NCBI RefSeq assembly: GCF_016863475.1
Contig: NZ_BOOY01000041.1
Span: 29,424 to 93,423, forward strand
DNA length: 64,000 bases
Direction of reading: 5' to 3'
Source of the DNA: Spirilliplanes yamanashiensis
Lineage (GTDB): Bacteria; Actinomycetota; Actinomycetes; Mycobacteriales; Micromonosporaceae
Made by a program: the position numbers and the translations under genes. The notes beneath the pieces are model-generated. The model was not told where the DNA came from and searched no databases. It saw only the letters and a program-made list of their open reading frames with translations. How positions within the stretch are numbered: the stretch's first letter is position 1; every line of letters begins with the position of its first letter. Positions 51,357-60,273 of the stretch are shown one piece after another.

Positions 51357-52604
51357 TCATCGGTAAGGCAGATGTCGGTGCCCAACCCCTAACCCGCGCA
51401 GCAAGGGTCCGAGCAAACGCTCGACAACCTGCTGCGGCTGGGCAATCAGGTCGTCCGTCACGGCGGTGGTAACGCGTTGATAGCGCTCTCGACCATAGAC
51501 AGCGTCCTTGAGTTCCAGGTGCATGCCCTGCGTGTGGTCCCACGCGACGGCGTCGGCCAGCCCGGTCAGCCTGACGCCGATGTTCCACTCACCCTGGTAG
51601 CCGGCGTACTGATCGGCGATCCGGCCTGAGAGCGCCAGAACGGCGTGGGTCAGGCTCAGGATGACTCCGGGGTGGACGACCTTCTGCGGCTCGGGCCGGG
51701 GGAAGAAGCGGTAACCATGCTCGATGTCGGTGCCTCGGCCACAGATCAGCGAGACGGTGCCGCTCTCGCGGACTACCAACTCGAGCACGTAGCGCTCGAT
51801 GAGTTGGGCCAGACCCAGACCAGAGGTCAGCGCGACGCCCTCAGCGTGCTGTCGGCGCCGGTTGGCCTCATACAGCGCTGGATCGATCCGCGTCAGCCCA
51901 AATTCTCGGGCGATCTCCTGGTTCATGCCGACGACGAGGTGGGTGAAGTTCGGGTCGGTGAGCAGCGGCACCAGCACGTCGTCCGCGGCGGTGGCCGGCT
52001 GCACCAGCACGTAGAGGTGTCCAGACTCATGCTGGCTAGCAGGCACCGGGCAGTGTGCAACGAGATCTTCGAGCGCTTGTTCGACGTGTCGATGGCCGGC
52101 TTCGCGCTCGCGGTGAATGCGCCGTACGTCGTCGTCGCCGAGCTTGGTGTTGGCGCGGTCGCCGCGGCCGTAATAGACGTAGTCGACCATGTGCGGCGCC
52201 CGAGAGCTGGCAGGAACGTGCACGAGCAGGCACCCCCATCCGGGGCGATCCGGGTCGGCGATCTCCGTCGACCGAACGTCGAGCCGTGGTCGAACCTTGT
52301 CCCTGGCGACCTGGTCCACACGATCGGCGAGCTTGGCCAGCTCGACTCCGCAGACCTCGCCCGCGCGACTTTCGTCATCCTCGATGCCGATCACCAACAA
52401 GCCGCCGTCGACGGCCAGCGAGGCCAGGTCCTTGGCGAGATCGGTGTTGTGCTTCGGCTTACCGGTCGGCAGCTCCCGCTTGAGGTCGACCCAGTGGGAC
52501 TCGTCGAGCAGTCCGCCCGCGGCAGCATCCAGAAGGTCTTGCCACGTGTCGGGCCGCCACCTGCCGTGGTCGGGACCTAGATAGGCGGTCGCGCTCGAGT
52601 TCAT
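51357..52604 (-). CDS. AlbA_2/Schlafen-type ATP-binding protein
   Basis: A 415-residue soluble protein. The N-terminal 150 residues match the AlbA_2 (divergent AAA_4/Schlafen core) domain: SHWVDLKRELP with the conserved acidic and Lys residues, then DLAKDLASLAVDGGLLVIGI, and VHVPASSRAPHMVDYVYYGRGD. The long C-terminal half is unassigned and mixed alpha/beta. Family members include tRNA-cleaving Schlafen proteins and many defence-associated proteins of unknown action. It is a stand-alone gene next to the pPIWI-nuclease-like gene. Confidence 0.65.
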   Translation of the reverse strand: MNSSATAYLGPDHGRWRPDTWQDLLDAAAGGLLDESHWVDLKRELPTGKPKHNTDLAKDLASLAVDGGLLVIGIEDDESRAGEVCGVELAKLADRVDQVARDKVRPRLDVRSTEIADPDRPGWGCLLVHVPASSRAPHMVDYVYYGRGDRANTKLGDDDVRRIHREREAGHRHVEQALEDLVAHCPVPASQHESGHLYVLVQPATAADDVLVPLLTDPNFTHLVVGMNQEIAREFGLTRIDPALYEANRRRQHAEGVALTSGLGLAQLIERYVLELVVRESGTVSLICGRGTDIEHGYRFFPRPEPQKVVHPGVILSLTHAVLALSGRIADQYAGYQGEWNIGVRLTGLADAVAWDHTQGMHLELKDAVYGRERYQRVTTAVTDDLIAQPQQVVERLLGPLLRGLGVGHRHLPYR

Positions 52605-52857
52605 GCGCTATGTCCTACACCGCCAGCGGGCACCGCAGTAGTAGATAACTCGCTGAGCCGCGCCTCGGGTTCTGGGAGCTCGCTGGGGCGAAGTTGCGTG
52701 CCGCTCGCCAAAGACGGCAAGCGGGCCCTGGCCGCTCCAGGAAGCACACCTGTGCACGGTTGCGACGTCTGGGGTCAAACGGCAGTCTTTCGTAGCCGGC
52801 CAATCCGGCGTTTTAGCAAGTTAAAGTGCTCACCATGCCGATTAGCTTCGGGATGTC

Positions 52858-53235
52858 TCGTGATCGAGGAATTCCTGGTGCTGCACTGGCCGGTCGAGCC
52901 GATGCGGGCGGCCGGCACCGCCGAGCTGCCCGCCCGTCGCGTGCCAGGAAGATCGTCTACGAGCCGAAGTGGGACGGCTGGCGGGTACTCGTCTGGACCC
53001 AGGCCGACGGCGTCCGCCTGCAGTAGCGGCACGGCCGCGATCTGACCGCCTACTTTCCGGACATGTGCCGCGCTATCGCAGGGCCCTTACCGCCGGGTCT
53101 AGTGCTCGACGGCGAGCTGCTCGCTTGGGACGCCGACCGCGGCCGCACGGCCTTCGGTCAGCTGCGCCGCCGCGTCACCGCCGGCCGCGGCATCGACCGG
53201 CCCCGCACCGGTGTGCGACCCGCGTGGGCATCGCG
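52858..53235 (+). pseudogene. ATP-dependent DNA ligase fragment
   Basis: Recognisable ligase adenylation-domain pieces: VLHWPVEPMRA and ELPAR in one frame, then KIVYEPKWDGWRVLV (the EPKWDG motif contains the AMP-binding Lys), a TAG stop at 53024-53026, then RHGRDLTAYFPD, VLDGELLAWD and QLRRRVTAGR. The C-terminal OB domain is missing. A frameshift near 52945, the nonsense codon and the truncation make it a pseudogene of a LigC/LigD-type ligase. Confidence 0.75.
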
Positions 53236-53395
53236 CGCGTCTTCTCCTAAGATGCATAGGAGGTGAGTGCCGTGGCGACCGTCCACCGGCGCTGACGCGA
53301 CAGGGAGGTGCTGGGGTGGGCTGTCCTGGTGTGTCCTGCCGGTGGCCGCCGGCCTGGGGCACGGGGCCGGCCGACGCCGCGGGGCCGAACAGCTG

Positions 53396-54508
53396 ATGAG
53401 TGTCGTGGATGCCATGGCGTCTGACGCCGCGGATGCAGGGCCGGAGGCGGTGCTGTCCCGTCGGCCTCGGCCATGGCTCGCCGTGGCGTTCAGCGCGCTG
53501 GCCGGCGTCGCGATGCTGGCGGCGTTCCCCCCGTACGGCCTGTGGTGGGCCGCCCTACTCGGCGTGGCCCTGTTGGCCGTTGCCGTGCACCGGCGTCGGG
53601 CCCGGGTGGGAGCACTGCTGGGTGGGCTCGCCGGTCTGGGACTGTTTGTTCCGCTGCTCAGCTTCACGGGCCTGCAGGTGGGCTGGGCGCCGTGGTTCTT
53701 GCTGGCCGGGCTGCAGGCCGGGTTTCTTGCAGCGCTGGGCGCCGCCGCAGCGGCGACGAGCGCGCTCGTGGACCGGCGGCCGTGGTCCTGGCCGCTGGTG
53801 GCCGGTGTCCTGTGGGCGGGCCAGGAGGCGTTGCGGGGCCGTGTCCCGTTCGGCGGCTTCCCGTGGGGACGGCTGGCGTTCAGCCAGGCGGATGCCCCGG
53901 CCGCCGGGTTGGCGGCCCTCGGCGGTGCGCCGATGGTCACCTTCGCGGTAGCCGTCGCCGCCGGGCTGGTGGCCGTCGCCCTGTGGTCCTGGTGCTGGGG
54001 CTGGCAGGGTGTTGCCCGGCCGGTCTGGCAGCGCACATCCGCCGCCTTGGCCGGTGCCGTGACCGTCGTGGTCGGCGGTTTGGTGGTGCCGGCCGGTGCC
54101 GCGGACGGGCGCAGCATCGTGGTGCAGACCAACAACGCCACCTTCAACACCGCGCAGGCGGAGCAACAACTCGCCATGATCCGGCTGCGCGCCGTCGAAC
54201 ACGGCCGGCCCGCCGTCATGGCCTCCACCGTCGGGATCTCCGCAGTCGTCGCCCCCGACGGTGCATTGCGCGACGCCACCCGGTTCAACACCGCGGCGGT
54301 GATCGTCCGCGAGGTACGTCTTTCGGCCCGGACCACCGTAGCCACCCGGCTCGGTGTGCTGCCTGAGGTCGCCTTCGCCGTGGCGGCGCTGTCGGCACTC
54401 GTTCTGGCTCTGGTCCTGCGGACCCGCTCCTCTCTTCCCCGCCCGACACCGGCCTCACGGGGCCGGTCCAGCCATCGGATCGGCGATGCCTCGACAGACG
54501 CCCCATGA
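53396..54508 (+). CDS. lnt: Apolipoprotein N-acyltransferase, catalytic core deleted
   Basis: 370 residues, against about 510-590 for intact Lnt. The membrane part is present (helices from about residue 30 to 225, with FPPYGLWWAALLGVALLAV and GGFPWGRLAFSQ). The periplasmic nitrilase-type domain then jumps from GAADGR (near residue 237) straight to SIVVQTNNATF and QLAMIRLRAVEHGRPAV, which belong after the catalytic Cys. The regions carrying the Glu, Lys and Cys of the triad are absent, while the reading frame is kept. The protein should not acylate lipoproteins. It may be an in-frame deletion relic or a repurposed membrane protein. Confidence 0.75.
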   Translation: MSVVDAMASDAADAGPEAVLSRRPRPWLAVAFSALAGVAMLAAFPPYGLWWAALLGVALLAVAVHRRRARVGALLGGLAGLGLFVPLLSFTGLQVGWAPWFLLAGLQAGFLAALGAAAAATSALVDRRPWSWPLVAGVLWAGQEALRGRVPFGGFPWGRLAFSQADAPAAGLAALGGAPMVTFAVAVAAGLVAVALWSWCWGWQGVARPVWQRTSAALAGAVTVVVGGLVVPAGAADGRSIVVQTNNATFNTAQAEQQLAMIRLRAVEHGRPAVMASTVGISAVVAPDGALRDATRFNTAAVIVREVRLSARTTVATRLGVLPEVAFAVAALSALVLALVLRTRSSLPRPTPASRGRSSHRIGDASTDAP

Positions 54509-55190
54509 CCGCTTCCTCGCCGTCGTGCAACCGATGGCACGCACCGACACGGAGCAGACTGCCCGCCTGCATGTCGCCCACCTGCCGGACGGCTTCTTCC
54601 CGCAACTCGGCGAGACCTACCTGCGCCGATGGCATCAGACGTTCATCGATGTGCCGTCGGCCGTCGCTCTCGTCATCAAGGATCGTGACGGACGGGTCGC
54701 AGCGTTCCTGCTCGGCACCACCGACCAGCACGCGTACGTCCGCGACGTGCTCGAGCGCGACCGGTACGCCCTCGCCTGGAGGGGTGTGGCCGGGATGCTG
54801 TCACATCCGGCCGTGGCGCGGCGGTTCCTCCGGACCCGCGCCGAGCTCTACGCCCGGAAACTGTGGTCGGGCGGCAGGCAGACCTCGGGGAGCAGCGGCG
54901 ACGCCGGCCCCGGCACGCCGGCCGGCGACACCGCCCTGGCCCCGGTCGGGGTCGTCCACGCCATCGTGACGCGTCCCCCGTGCCGCGGGAAGGGGTACGG
55001 ACGTCTGCTGCTGAGGCGGTACGAGTCGGAGCTGTCGGGTGCGGGAACGCCACACGCCGTGCTGGTCACCGGTGCGACGAACGCCGCGGCTGACTTCTAT
55101 CGCCGGCTCGACTGGCGTGAGACGGGCAGGCATGTCGATCGGGATGGTCGGGAGATCATCCATTTCGAACGGATTGTCGGTCCGGCCTGA
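54486..55190 (+). CDS. GNAT-family acetyltransferase
   Basis: A 234-residue acyltransferase. It has the N-terminal GNAT strand-helix region (RLHVAHLPDGFFPQLGE), a middle insertion, and the acetyl-CoA-binding motif A in RPPCRGKGYGRLLLRRYE, followed by ATNAAADFYRRLDWRETG. It probably acetylates an amine on a small molecule or protein; the substrate is unknown. ATG 54486 overlaps the lnt gene end by 23 bases, and ATG 54534 is an alternative. The stop overlaps the next start. Confidence 0.75.
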   Translation: MPRQTPHDRFLAVVQPMARTDTEQTARLHVAHLPDGFFPQLGETYLRRWHQTFIDVPSAVALVIKDRDGRVAAFLLGTTDQHAYVRDVLERDRYALAWRGVAGMLSHPAVARRFLRTRAELYARKLWSGGRQTSGSSGDAGPGTPAGDTALAPVGVVHAIVTRPPCRGKGYGRLLLRRYESELSGAGTPHAVLVTGATNAAADFYRRLDWRETGRHVDRDGREIIHFERIVGPA

Positions 55191-56173
55191 TGGCCACGAC
55201 GGGGCGGAACATCCGGCGGCGCACGGCCCTGGCGGCCCTCGGCGGTTCCCTGCTGTCCGCCTGTACCAACGAGAGCCGACCGGACCCCGCCGCGTCGGTC
55301 CCGCCGAATGCGCCGCCCTCTGCGCCGCCGGCAGCGTTGCCCGGCGCCGCCGCCTACCGGGCGTCACCTGGCGAGGTGGAGCCTGCCTGCAAGAACGCCG
55401 CGGTGGCGGCCGTCACCGCGGCGCTCACATGGCAGCCCGGGCAGCCGGCCCGGGCACTGGACGACCGGCTCCGGCAGGCGGGGGCCACGCCGTCCCTGGC
55501 ACCCGACCTCTACGCGCTGGTCGACGACCATCTCACCTCCACGCTCGAGGTGGTCTATCCGCAGTACGGCGGTCTCGGCCGTGGCCGTAGGGATGCCAGC
55601 GTCATGATCGTCGCGCGGCAGACGTGGCGCACAGCGGCAGGCGCCACGCCCCAGACGCGGGAACTCACGATCGATGTCCGGCTCCGGCATGCGAATCGGC
55701 GCTGGGCCGCCGAGTCGGCCTCCGTGTCGGCCCCGCCGCCCCTCGCCGCGAGCCTGGATGCGGCCACGCGCCGGCTGCTGGGCAACGACGGCGTGGTCCT
55801 GCCCGCGGCCGCCCGCGCGGACCTGCTCAGTGGCGCCATCGACCCGCGGTTGGTGCGCGTTCTCGGCGCGTTGAGCCGCACCTGGCGCATCCACGTGCAG
55901 GTTCTCAGATCCGGGCACCCCAGGAACGTGTACGGGACCGCTCGCCTGTCCAACCACACCCGGGGACAAGCTGTTGACGTGTGGGCGATCGACGACATTC
56001 CGGTCATCGAACAGCGAGCATCAGTGGCGTCTGCCGTGATGCGTCAGGCGGCCGCGGCGGGTGCGGACGAGATCGGAGGACCGCTCGACCCCGACGGCCG
56101 TAACGGGCGGCCACCGTATTTCACCAACGACGTGCACAAGGACCACATCCATGTAGGTTTTGAGGTCCGTTGA
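55190..56173 (+). CDS. Lipoprotein with M15-like peptidase domain
   Basis: A 327-residue exported lipoprotein. A Tat-like start (NIRRRTALAALGG) leads to lipobox Cys25 (LLSAC). A Pro-rich linker and a helical middle follow. The C-terminal domain has YGTARLSNHTRGQAVDVWAI and KDHIHVGF, whose His and Asp are the zinc-site pattern of M15/D-Ala-D-Ala carboxypeptidase-like folds. It probably trims peptidoglycan stems or remodels the wall. The ATG overlaps the GNAT stop (TGATG). Confidence 0.7.
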   Translation: MATTGRNIRRRTALAALGGSLLSACTNESRPDPAASVPPNAPPSAPPAALPGAAAYRASPGEVEPACKNAAVAAVTAALTWQPGQPARALDDRLRQAGATPSLAPDLYALVDDHLTSTLEVVYPQYGGLGRGRRDASVMIVARQTWRTAAGATPQTRELTIDVRLRHANRRWAAESASVSAPPPLAASLDAATRRLLGNDGVVLPAAARADLLSGAIDPRLVRVLGALSRTWRIHVQVLRSGHPRNVYGTARLSNHTRGQAVDVWAIDDIPVIEQRASVASAVMRQAAAAGADEIGGPLDPDGRNGRPPYFTNDVHKDHIHVGFEVR

Positions 56174-56434
56174 GGACACCCTGCTTGGGCACCCGGGCGG
56201 CGCCTCCGGACGTATGAACTGGGCGGAGGCCTGCCGGCGACAGACCTCATCCCGGCGCCAGGCGATCGCAACGACTGAGCGGTAGACGTGGGCCGGCGTG
56301 ACTGTCCGGGTCGGGTTGCCCTCATCGTCGTAGTCAGCCAATTCCGGCTCGTCCCGGCCGCTTCAGGGCGTCCGTCTGCAGTGCTTGACTCGGAAGGTCC
56401 ACCACAGAGAGAGGTGTTCGTTCGGGAGGTCAGC

Positions 56435-57814
56435 ATGCTGAAGCCAATCCGGGTAGGTGTCGTGGTGGCGGCTGTTCTGGCGCTCCTGGCGCCGGCCACG
56501 CCGAGCAGCGCCGGGCACGAGAGCGACCCGCGTACGAGGAACCTGCAGCCGTTGGGTCACACGGACGAGGACCGGCGGGTGACCGACTTCTTCCAACCGT
56601 TCTTCACCGATGCGGCGTTCTGGGGGAAGGTGGCCTACCAGGGTGTCTGGTGGGGTGGCTTCCGTACCATCGACGTGTCGGACCCGCGGCGGCCGAGGGT
56701 GCTGTCCGAGGTCGACTGCGGCGTTTTCCAGGGCGACATCGGTGTGTGGGGCGACCTGGTGTTCCGATCCGTCGACTCGCCGGTGACGGCGACCAACGCG
56801 CAGCAGACCTGCGCCAACGACAGCCCGGCGGTGCTCGCCCCGGCGGGCGGCTTCGAGGGTATTCAGATCTTCCGCGTCAAAGATCCACGGCGTGCGTCCG
56901 CGCGTGACCTTGTGACGGTGGTCGGCACGGACTGCGGCTCGCACACGCACACGGTGGTGCCGGATCTGCGCAACGGCCGGATACTGCTGTACGTCTCGAG
57001 CAGCGGCGCAGCGCCCGAGTACGCCGCCACCAGATTCGGCAACAGCTGTTCCGCGGAGCACGGCAAGTTCCAGGTCGTCGAGGTGCCGATCCGCGCGCCG
57101 CAGCGTGCGCGCGTGATCGCCGACGTGCCGCTCGGGCGCTCGGCGGATGCGACGGTCGCCAACGACTGCCACGACATCGGCGTGCTGATGAACCAGGGCC
57201 GTCGCCTGGCGGTGTGCGCGGGCGACGTGGCGGTGCTCTTCGACATCACGAATCCGGCGGCTCCCCGGTTCCTGCGCAGTTTCTCCGCGCCGGGGGTGAG
57301 CTCGTGGCACTCCGGTCAGTTCAGCTACGACGGCCGGGTGGCCGTGATGGGCTGGGAGCCCGGCGGTGGGGTGGCCCCCGAGTGCGAGGCGGCCGACCCT
57401 GCGGTCAACAAGAGCATCTTCTTCTTCGACACCCGCACGGGCCGCCTGCTCGGCACCTGGCAGCTGCCGCGCCCGCAGTCAGCGACCGAGAACTGCACCA
57501 TCCACAACTACGGCATCGTGCCCACCGCTCGTCGTGACGTCCTTGTCACGGGGGCCTACCAGGCAGGAACCTGGGTCGTCGACTTCACCGATCCTCGGCG
57601 GCCCCGCACCCTGGCGTGGACCGATCCACCGTCCTACGACCCGGCGAACCTCACCCTGGCAGGCGCGTGGGGCAGCTACTGGTACAACGGGCACATCTAC
57701 GAAACGAACATCACCGAGGGGCTCAACATCTACCGACTGCGGCACCCGGCCGTCCGCGGCGCCCGTTGGCAGCCCTTCCTGAACCCGCAGACGCAGCTCG
57801 GTCCTGTCCGGTGA
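56435..57814 (+). CDS. Secreted LVIVD-repeat-like beta-propeller protein
   Basis: A 459-residue secreted protein. The signal peptide covers residues 1-27 (VGVVVAAVLALLAPATPSSA). Repeated motifs of the kind I(D/F)(V/D)(S/T)(D/N)P..PR....(FRTIDVSDPRRPRVLSEVD, VLFDITNPAAPRFLRSF, VVDFTDPRRPRTLAW) mark a beta-propeller of the LVIVD type. Several cysteines suggest disulfides. GGGAGG five bases upstream fixes ATG 56435. The role is unknown, probably binding at the cell surface. A strong terminator follows. Confidence 0.75.
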   Translation: MLKPIRVGVVVAAVLALLAPATPSSAGHESDPRTRNLQPLGHTDEDRRVTDFFQPFFTDAAFWGKVAYQGVWWGGFRTIDVSDPRRPRVLSEVDCGVFQGDIGVWGDLVFRSVDSPVTATNAQQTCANDSPAVLAPAGGFEGIQIFRVKDPRRASARDLVTVVGTDCGSHTHTVVPDLRNGRILLYVSSSGAAPEYAATRFGNSCSAEHGKFQVVEVPIRAPQRARVIADVPLGRSADATVANDCHDIGVLMNQGRRLAVCAGDVAVLFDITNPAAPRFLRSFSAPGVSSWHSGQFSYDGRVAVMGWEPGGGVAPECEAADPAVNKSIFFFDTRTGRLLGTWQLPRPQSATENCTIHNYGIVPTARRDVLVTGAYQAGTWVVDFTDPRRPRTLAWTDPPSYDPANLTLAGAWGSYWYNGHIYETNITEGLNIYRLRHPAVRGARWQPFLNPQTQLGPVR

Positions 57815-57831
57815 GGTGATCGACTGCGCAC

Positions 57832-57862
57832 CCGGTCACCCGCGCGAACCGCGGGTGACCGG
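57832..57862. terminator. Strong bidirectional terminator
   Basis: A perfect 13-bp stem, CCGGTCACCCGCG/CGCGGGTGACCGG, around a 5-base loop. It lies between the convergent LVIVD-type and universal-stress genes. Confidence 0.75.
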
Positions 57863-57871
57863 GCGGGCCGA

Positions 57872-58339
57872 TCAGGCCAGATCCTCCCCGCTCGGCGGGA
57901 TGACGATCACCGGCCGGCGCGTGTGGTGCAGCACGGCGGCGGACGTGCTGCCGAGCAGCGCCGCCGTGACACCGCTCCGGCCACGGCTTCCGAGAACGAT
58001 GGCCCTGGCGCCGAGCCCATCGGCCGCCTCGACGATCGCCTCGGCCGCGGTGGCGAGGGTGGAGGAGACGTGCGGATCCGCGGTCAGGCCGGCCTTGCGT
58101 GCCAGCTCAGCCCCCTCGGCGGCGATCCGTTCCGAGGCGTTCAAGGTCGCCGCGTCGATGCCGCGGAGATCCTCGAGGGCGGGATGGCCCTCGAGGTGCG
58201 CCGCGAGGCTCTCGAGGGGCTGGCGGGCGTAGAGGACGACAGCGGCGGCGCCCGGAAGCAGGTGAGCCGCGGTGCCGATGGCGGTGCGGGAGTTGGGCGA
58301 GCCGTCGTAGGCGATCAGCAGCGGGCCGGTGGTGGTCAT
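57872..58339 (-). CDS. Universal stress protein (UspA family)
   Basis: A 155-residue single-domain Usp. It has an N-terminal strand LLIAYDGSPNSRTAIGTA and the nucleotide-binding motif GSRGRSGVTAALLGSTS near the end, matching the G-2x-G-9x-G(S/T) pattern of ATP-binding members. It is a cytoplasmic stress-tolerance protein. GGAG-rich sequence upstream supports ATG 58339. It follows the MFS gene by 42 bases on the same strand, so it probably shares its promoter. Confidence 0.85.
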   Translation of the reverse strand: MTTTGPLLIAYDGSPNSRTAIGTAAHLLPGAAAVVLYARQPLESLAAHLEGHPALEDLRGIDAATLNASERIAAEGAELARKAGLTADPHVSSTLATAAEAIVEAADGLGARAIVLGSRGRSGVTAALLGSTSAAVLHHTRRPVIVIPPSGEDLA

Positions 58340-58381
58340 GGCGGTCTCCTTCGTGATCTGTCTGGTGGGGAAGGGGGTGCG

Positions 58382-59806
58382 TCAGCCGACCTGCGCCGGT
58401 TCGGCGGTGGTCGTGGTGTCGCGCTGGGGGGTGCTGCGCAGGGTGAGAGCAGCCAGGATGGCCCCGGCGGCGGCGATGGCGCCGGCGCCGATCAGGGCGG
58501 CGGAGTACCCGTCGGTGAGGGCGACGGTGTCGCCGAGCCGGCCGGCGCCGTATGAGGTGGCGACGGCGGTCATGGCGGCCAGTCCGAGCGCGGAGCCGAC
58601 CTGGTAGCTGGTGTTGACGATGCCCGCGGCGAGACCGCCCTCCTCGGGCCGGGCGCTGGCGATGGCGGTACCCAGGGACGGGATGAACGCCAGCGACATG
58701 CCGAGGGCTGCGACGAGCGAGGCGGGCAGGACGTCGACGAGGAAGCTGCCGGTCGGCCGGATCAGGGCGAGCCAGCCGAGGCCGGCGGCCAGCACCGCCA
58801 GGCCGGTGACGATCATGGGCTTCGGCCCGAACCGGTTGATGGCCCGCGGTGCGATCGCGATCATGCCGATCATGATGAGGATCGTCATGGGCAGCAGCGC
58901 GGCGCCGCTGGGGAAGGCGCTGTAGCCGAGGACCTGCTGCAGGTACAGGTTGAGGTAGAACCACATCGGGATCCACGCCGCGCCGAGCAGCAGCTGGGCG
59001 AGGTTGGCGGCGCCGAGGTTCGGGGTGCGGAAGATGGACAGCCGCATCAGCGGCTCCCGCCGGTTCGCCTGGATGGCGAGGAACGCGATGAGCGCCGCCG
59101 CGGCGCCGGCCAGCGCGATCCAGGTCTGACCGGAGGTCCAGCCGACCTCGGGGGCCCGGACGATCGCGTAGACGGCCGCGCCCAGTCCGACCGTGACGGT
59201 GAGGGCGCCGGCGATGTCGAGCGAGCCGCGGCGGACACCACCGGCGGGCATGAGCGCGGGGGTGGCGATCAGCGCCAGCGCGGCGATCGGGATGTTGATG
59301 TAGAAGACCCACGGCCAGCTGACGTACTCGGTGATGACGCCGCCGAGGAACACCCCGGCCGTGCCGCCCGCCGGCGCGGCTGCCCCGTAGAGGGCCAGGG
59401 CCTTGGTGAGTTCCTTCGGCTCGGCGCCGAACAGCAGCATCAGCAGCGTCAGCGCGGACGGGGCGATCAGGGCCGCTCCGACGCCCTGCGCGGCGCGGGC
59501 GGACAGCTCGACCGCCACGCTGTCCGCGAGCCCCGCCGCGGCGGAGCCGGCGAGCAGGATCAACCAGCCGGTGCTGAACATCCGCCGGGCGCCGAAGAGG
59601 TCCGACAGCCGGCCGCCCAGGAGCAGCAGGCCGCCGAACGCAACGACGTAGGCGTTGAACACCCAGGACAGGTTCTCGGGCGAGAAGCCGAGGTCCTGCT
59701 GGATGCGGGGGAGGGCCACGCCGATGATCGACGTGTCCATGATGACGATGAACTGGGCGAGTGCGATGAGCCCCAGGGCCCACCACCGCTTGTTCCGCTG
59801 TGCCAT
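58382..59806 (-). CDS. DHA2-type MFS transporter (14-helix)
   Basis: A 474-residue transporter of the EmrB/QacA type. It has motif D1 in IVIMDTSIIGVALPRIQQDL, motif A in GGRLSDLFGARR, and 14 predicted helices across the protein. It exports drugs, dyes or metals by proton antiport. GGAGAGG five bases before ATG 59806. Two CsoR-like palindromes lie in its upstream region, so copper or a related metal may control it. It probably forms an operon with the Usp gene. Confidence 0.8.
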   Translation of the reverse strand: MAQRNKRWWALGLIALAQFIVIMDTSIIGVALPRIQQDLGFSPENLSWVFNAYVVAFGGLLLLGGRLSDLFGARRMFSTGWLILLAGSAAAGLADSVAVELSARAAQGVGAALIAPSALTLLMLLFGAEPKELTKALALYGAAAPAGGTAGVFLGGVITEYVSWPWVFYINIPIAALALIATPALMPAGGVRRGSLDIAGALTVTVGLGAAVYAIVRAPEVGWTSGQTWIALAGAAAALIAFLAIQANRREPLMRLSIFRTPNLGAANLAQLLLGAAWIPMWFYLNLYLQQVLGYSAFPSGAALLPMTILIMIGMIAIAPRAINRFGPKPMIVTGLAVLAAGLGWLALIRPTGSFLVDVLPASLVAALGMSLAFIPSLGTAIASARPEEGGLAAGIVNTSYQVGSALGLAAMTAVATSYGAGRLGDTVALTDGYSAALIGAGAIAAAGAILAALTLRSTPQRDTTTTAEPAQVG

Positions 59807-59821
59807 GACGACCTCTCCTCG

Positions 59822-59838
59822 ATACCCCCGGCAGGTAT
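59822..59838. promoter_or_regulatory. CsoR-like operator 1
   Basis: ATACCCCCGGCAGGTAT lies inside the wider GATACC/GGTATC palindrome (59821-59839), in the leader of the MFS gene. It resembles copper-sensor CsoR/RicR sites (TACCCC-GGGGTA class). Confidence 0.5.
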
Positions 59839-59858
59839 CCGGGACGTGTGAAGAGATG

Positions 59859-59873
59859 TACCCCCAGGGGGTA
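59859..59873. promoter_or_regulatory. CsoR-like operator 2
   Basis: TACCCCCAGGGGGTA is a perfect palindrome, the best match to the CsoR consensus here. It lies in the divergent gap, about 53 bases before the MFS start. Confidence 0.65.
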
Positions 59874-59938
59874 TTGGACGTCAAGTGTCTGGCTCAGATG
59901 TGTTCCCGGCCACTCGCGGCTGCCGCCTGTGGCCGCTG

Positions 59939-59953
59939 TACCCTAGGGGGGTA
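59939..59953. promoter_or_regulatory. CsoR-like operator 3
   Basis: TACCCTAGGGGGGTA, with arms TACCC/GGGTA, lies 39 bases upstream of the CopZ-like gene and probably covers its promoter. Confidence 0.6.
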
Positions 59954-59991
59954 AGGTAAGTCTTCGACAGGACGAGGATGAGGAGAAGCCC

Positions 59992-60267
59992 ATGTGCTCC
60001 AGCGAATCCAGCTGCGGCTGCGCCACCGCTTCCGCCGGGCCGGTTGCCACGGGGAACAGCGGCGTCGAGGCCGTCTACGCGGTGTCGGGGATGACCTGCG
60101 GCGGCTGCGCCAACCGCGTGACGGAGCAGGTGTCCACGGTCGCCGGCGTGACGGGGGTGCAGATCGACGTCGCCAGCGGCACGGTGACCGTCACGAGCGA
60201 CAGCCCCGTTCCGGCCGGGGATGTGCAAGCAGCCGTCGAGCGGGCCGGCTACCAGCTGGTCAGCTGA
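59992..60267 (+). CDS. copZ: CopZ-like heavy-metal-associated protein
   Basis: A 91-residue protein. An N-terminal Cys-rich extension (CSSESSCGC) is followed by an HMA ferredoxin-like domain (residues 26-91) with the copper-binding motif GMTCGGC (C36 and C39). The fold delivers Cu(I) to pumps and sensors. AGGAG precedes the ATG. The CsoR-like site upstream supports copper induction. The extra N-terminal cysteines could form a second metal site. A hairpin terminator follows. Confidence 0.85.
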   Translation: MCSSESSCGCATASAGPVATGNSGVEAVYAVSGMTCGGCANRVTEQVSTVAGVTGVQIDVASGTVTVTSDSPVPAGDVQAAVERAGYQLVS

Positions 60268-60273
60268 CTGTGT

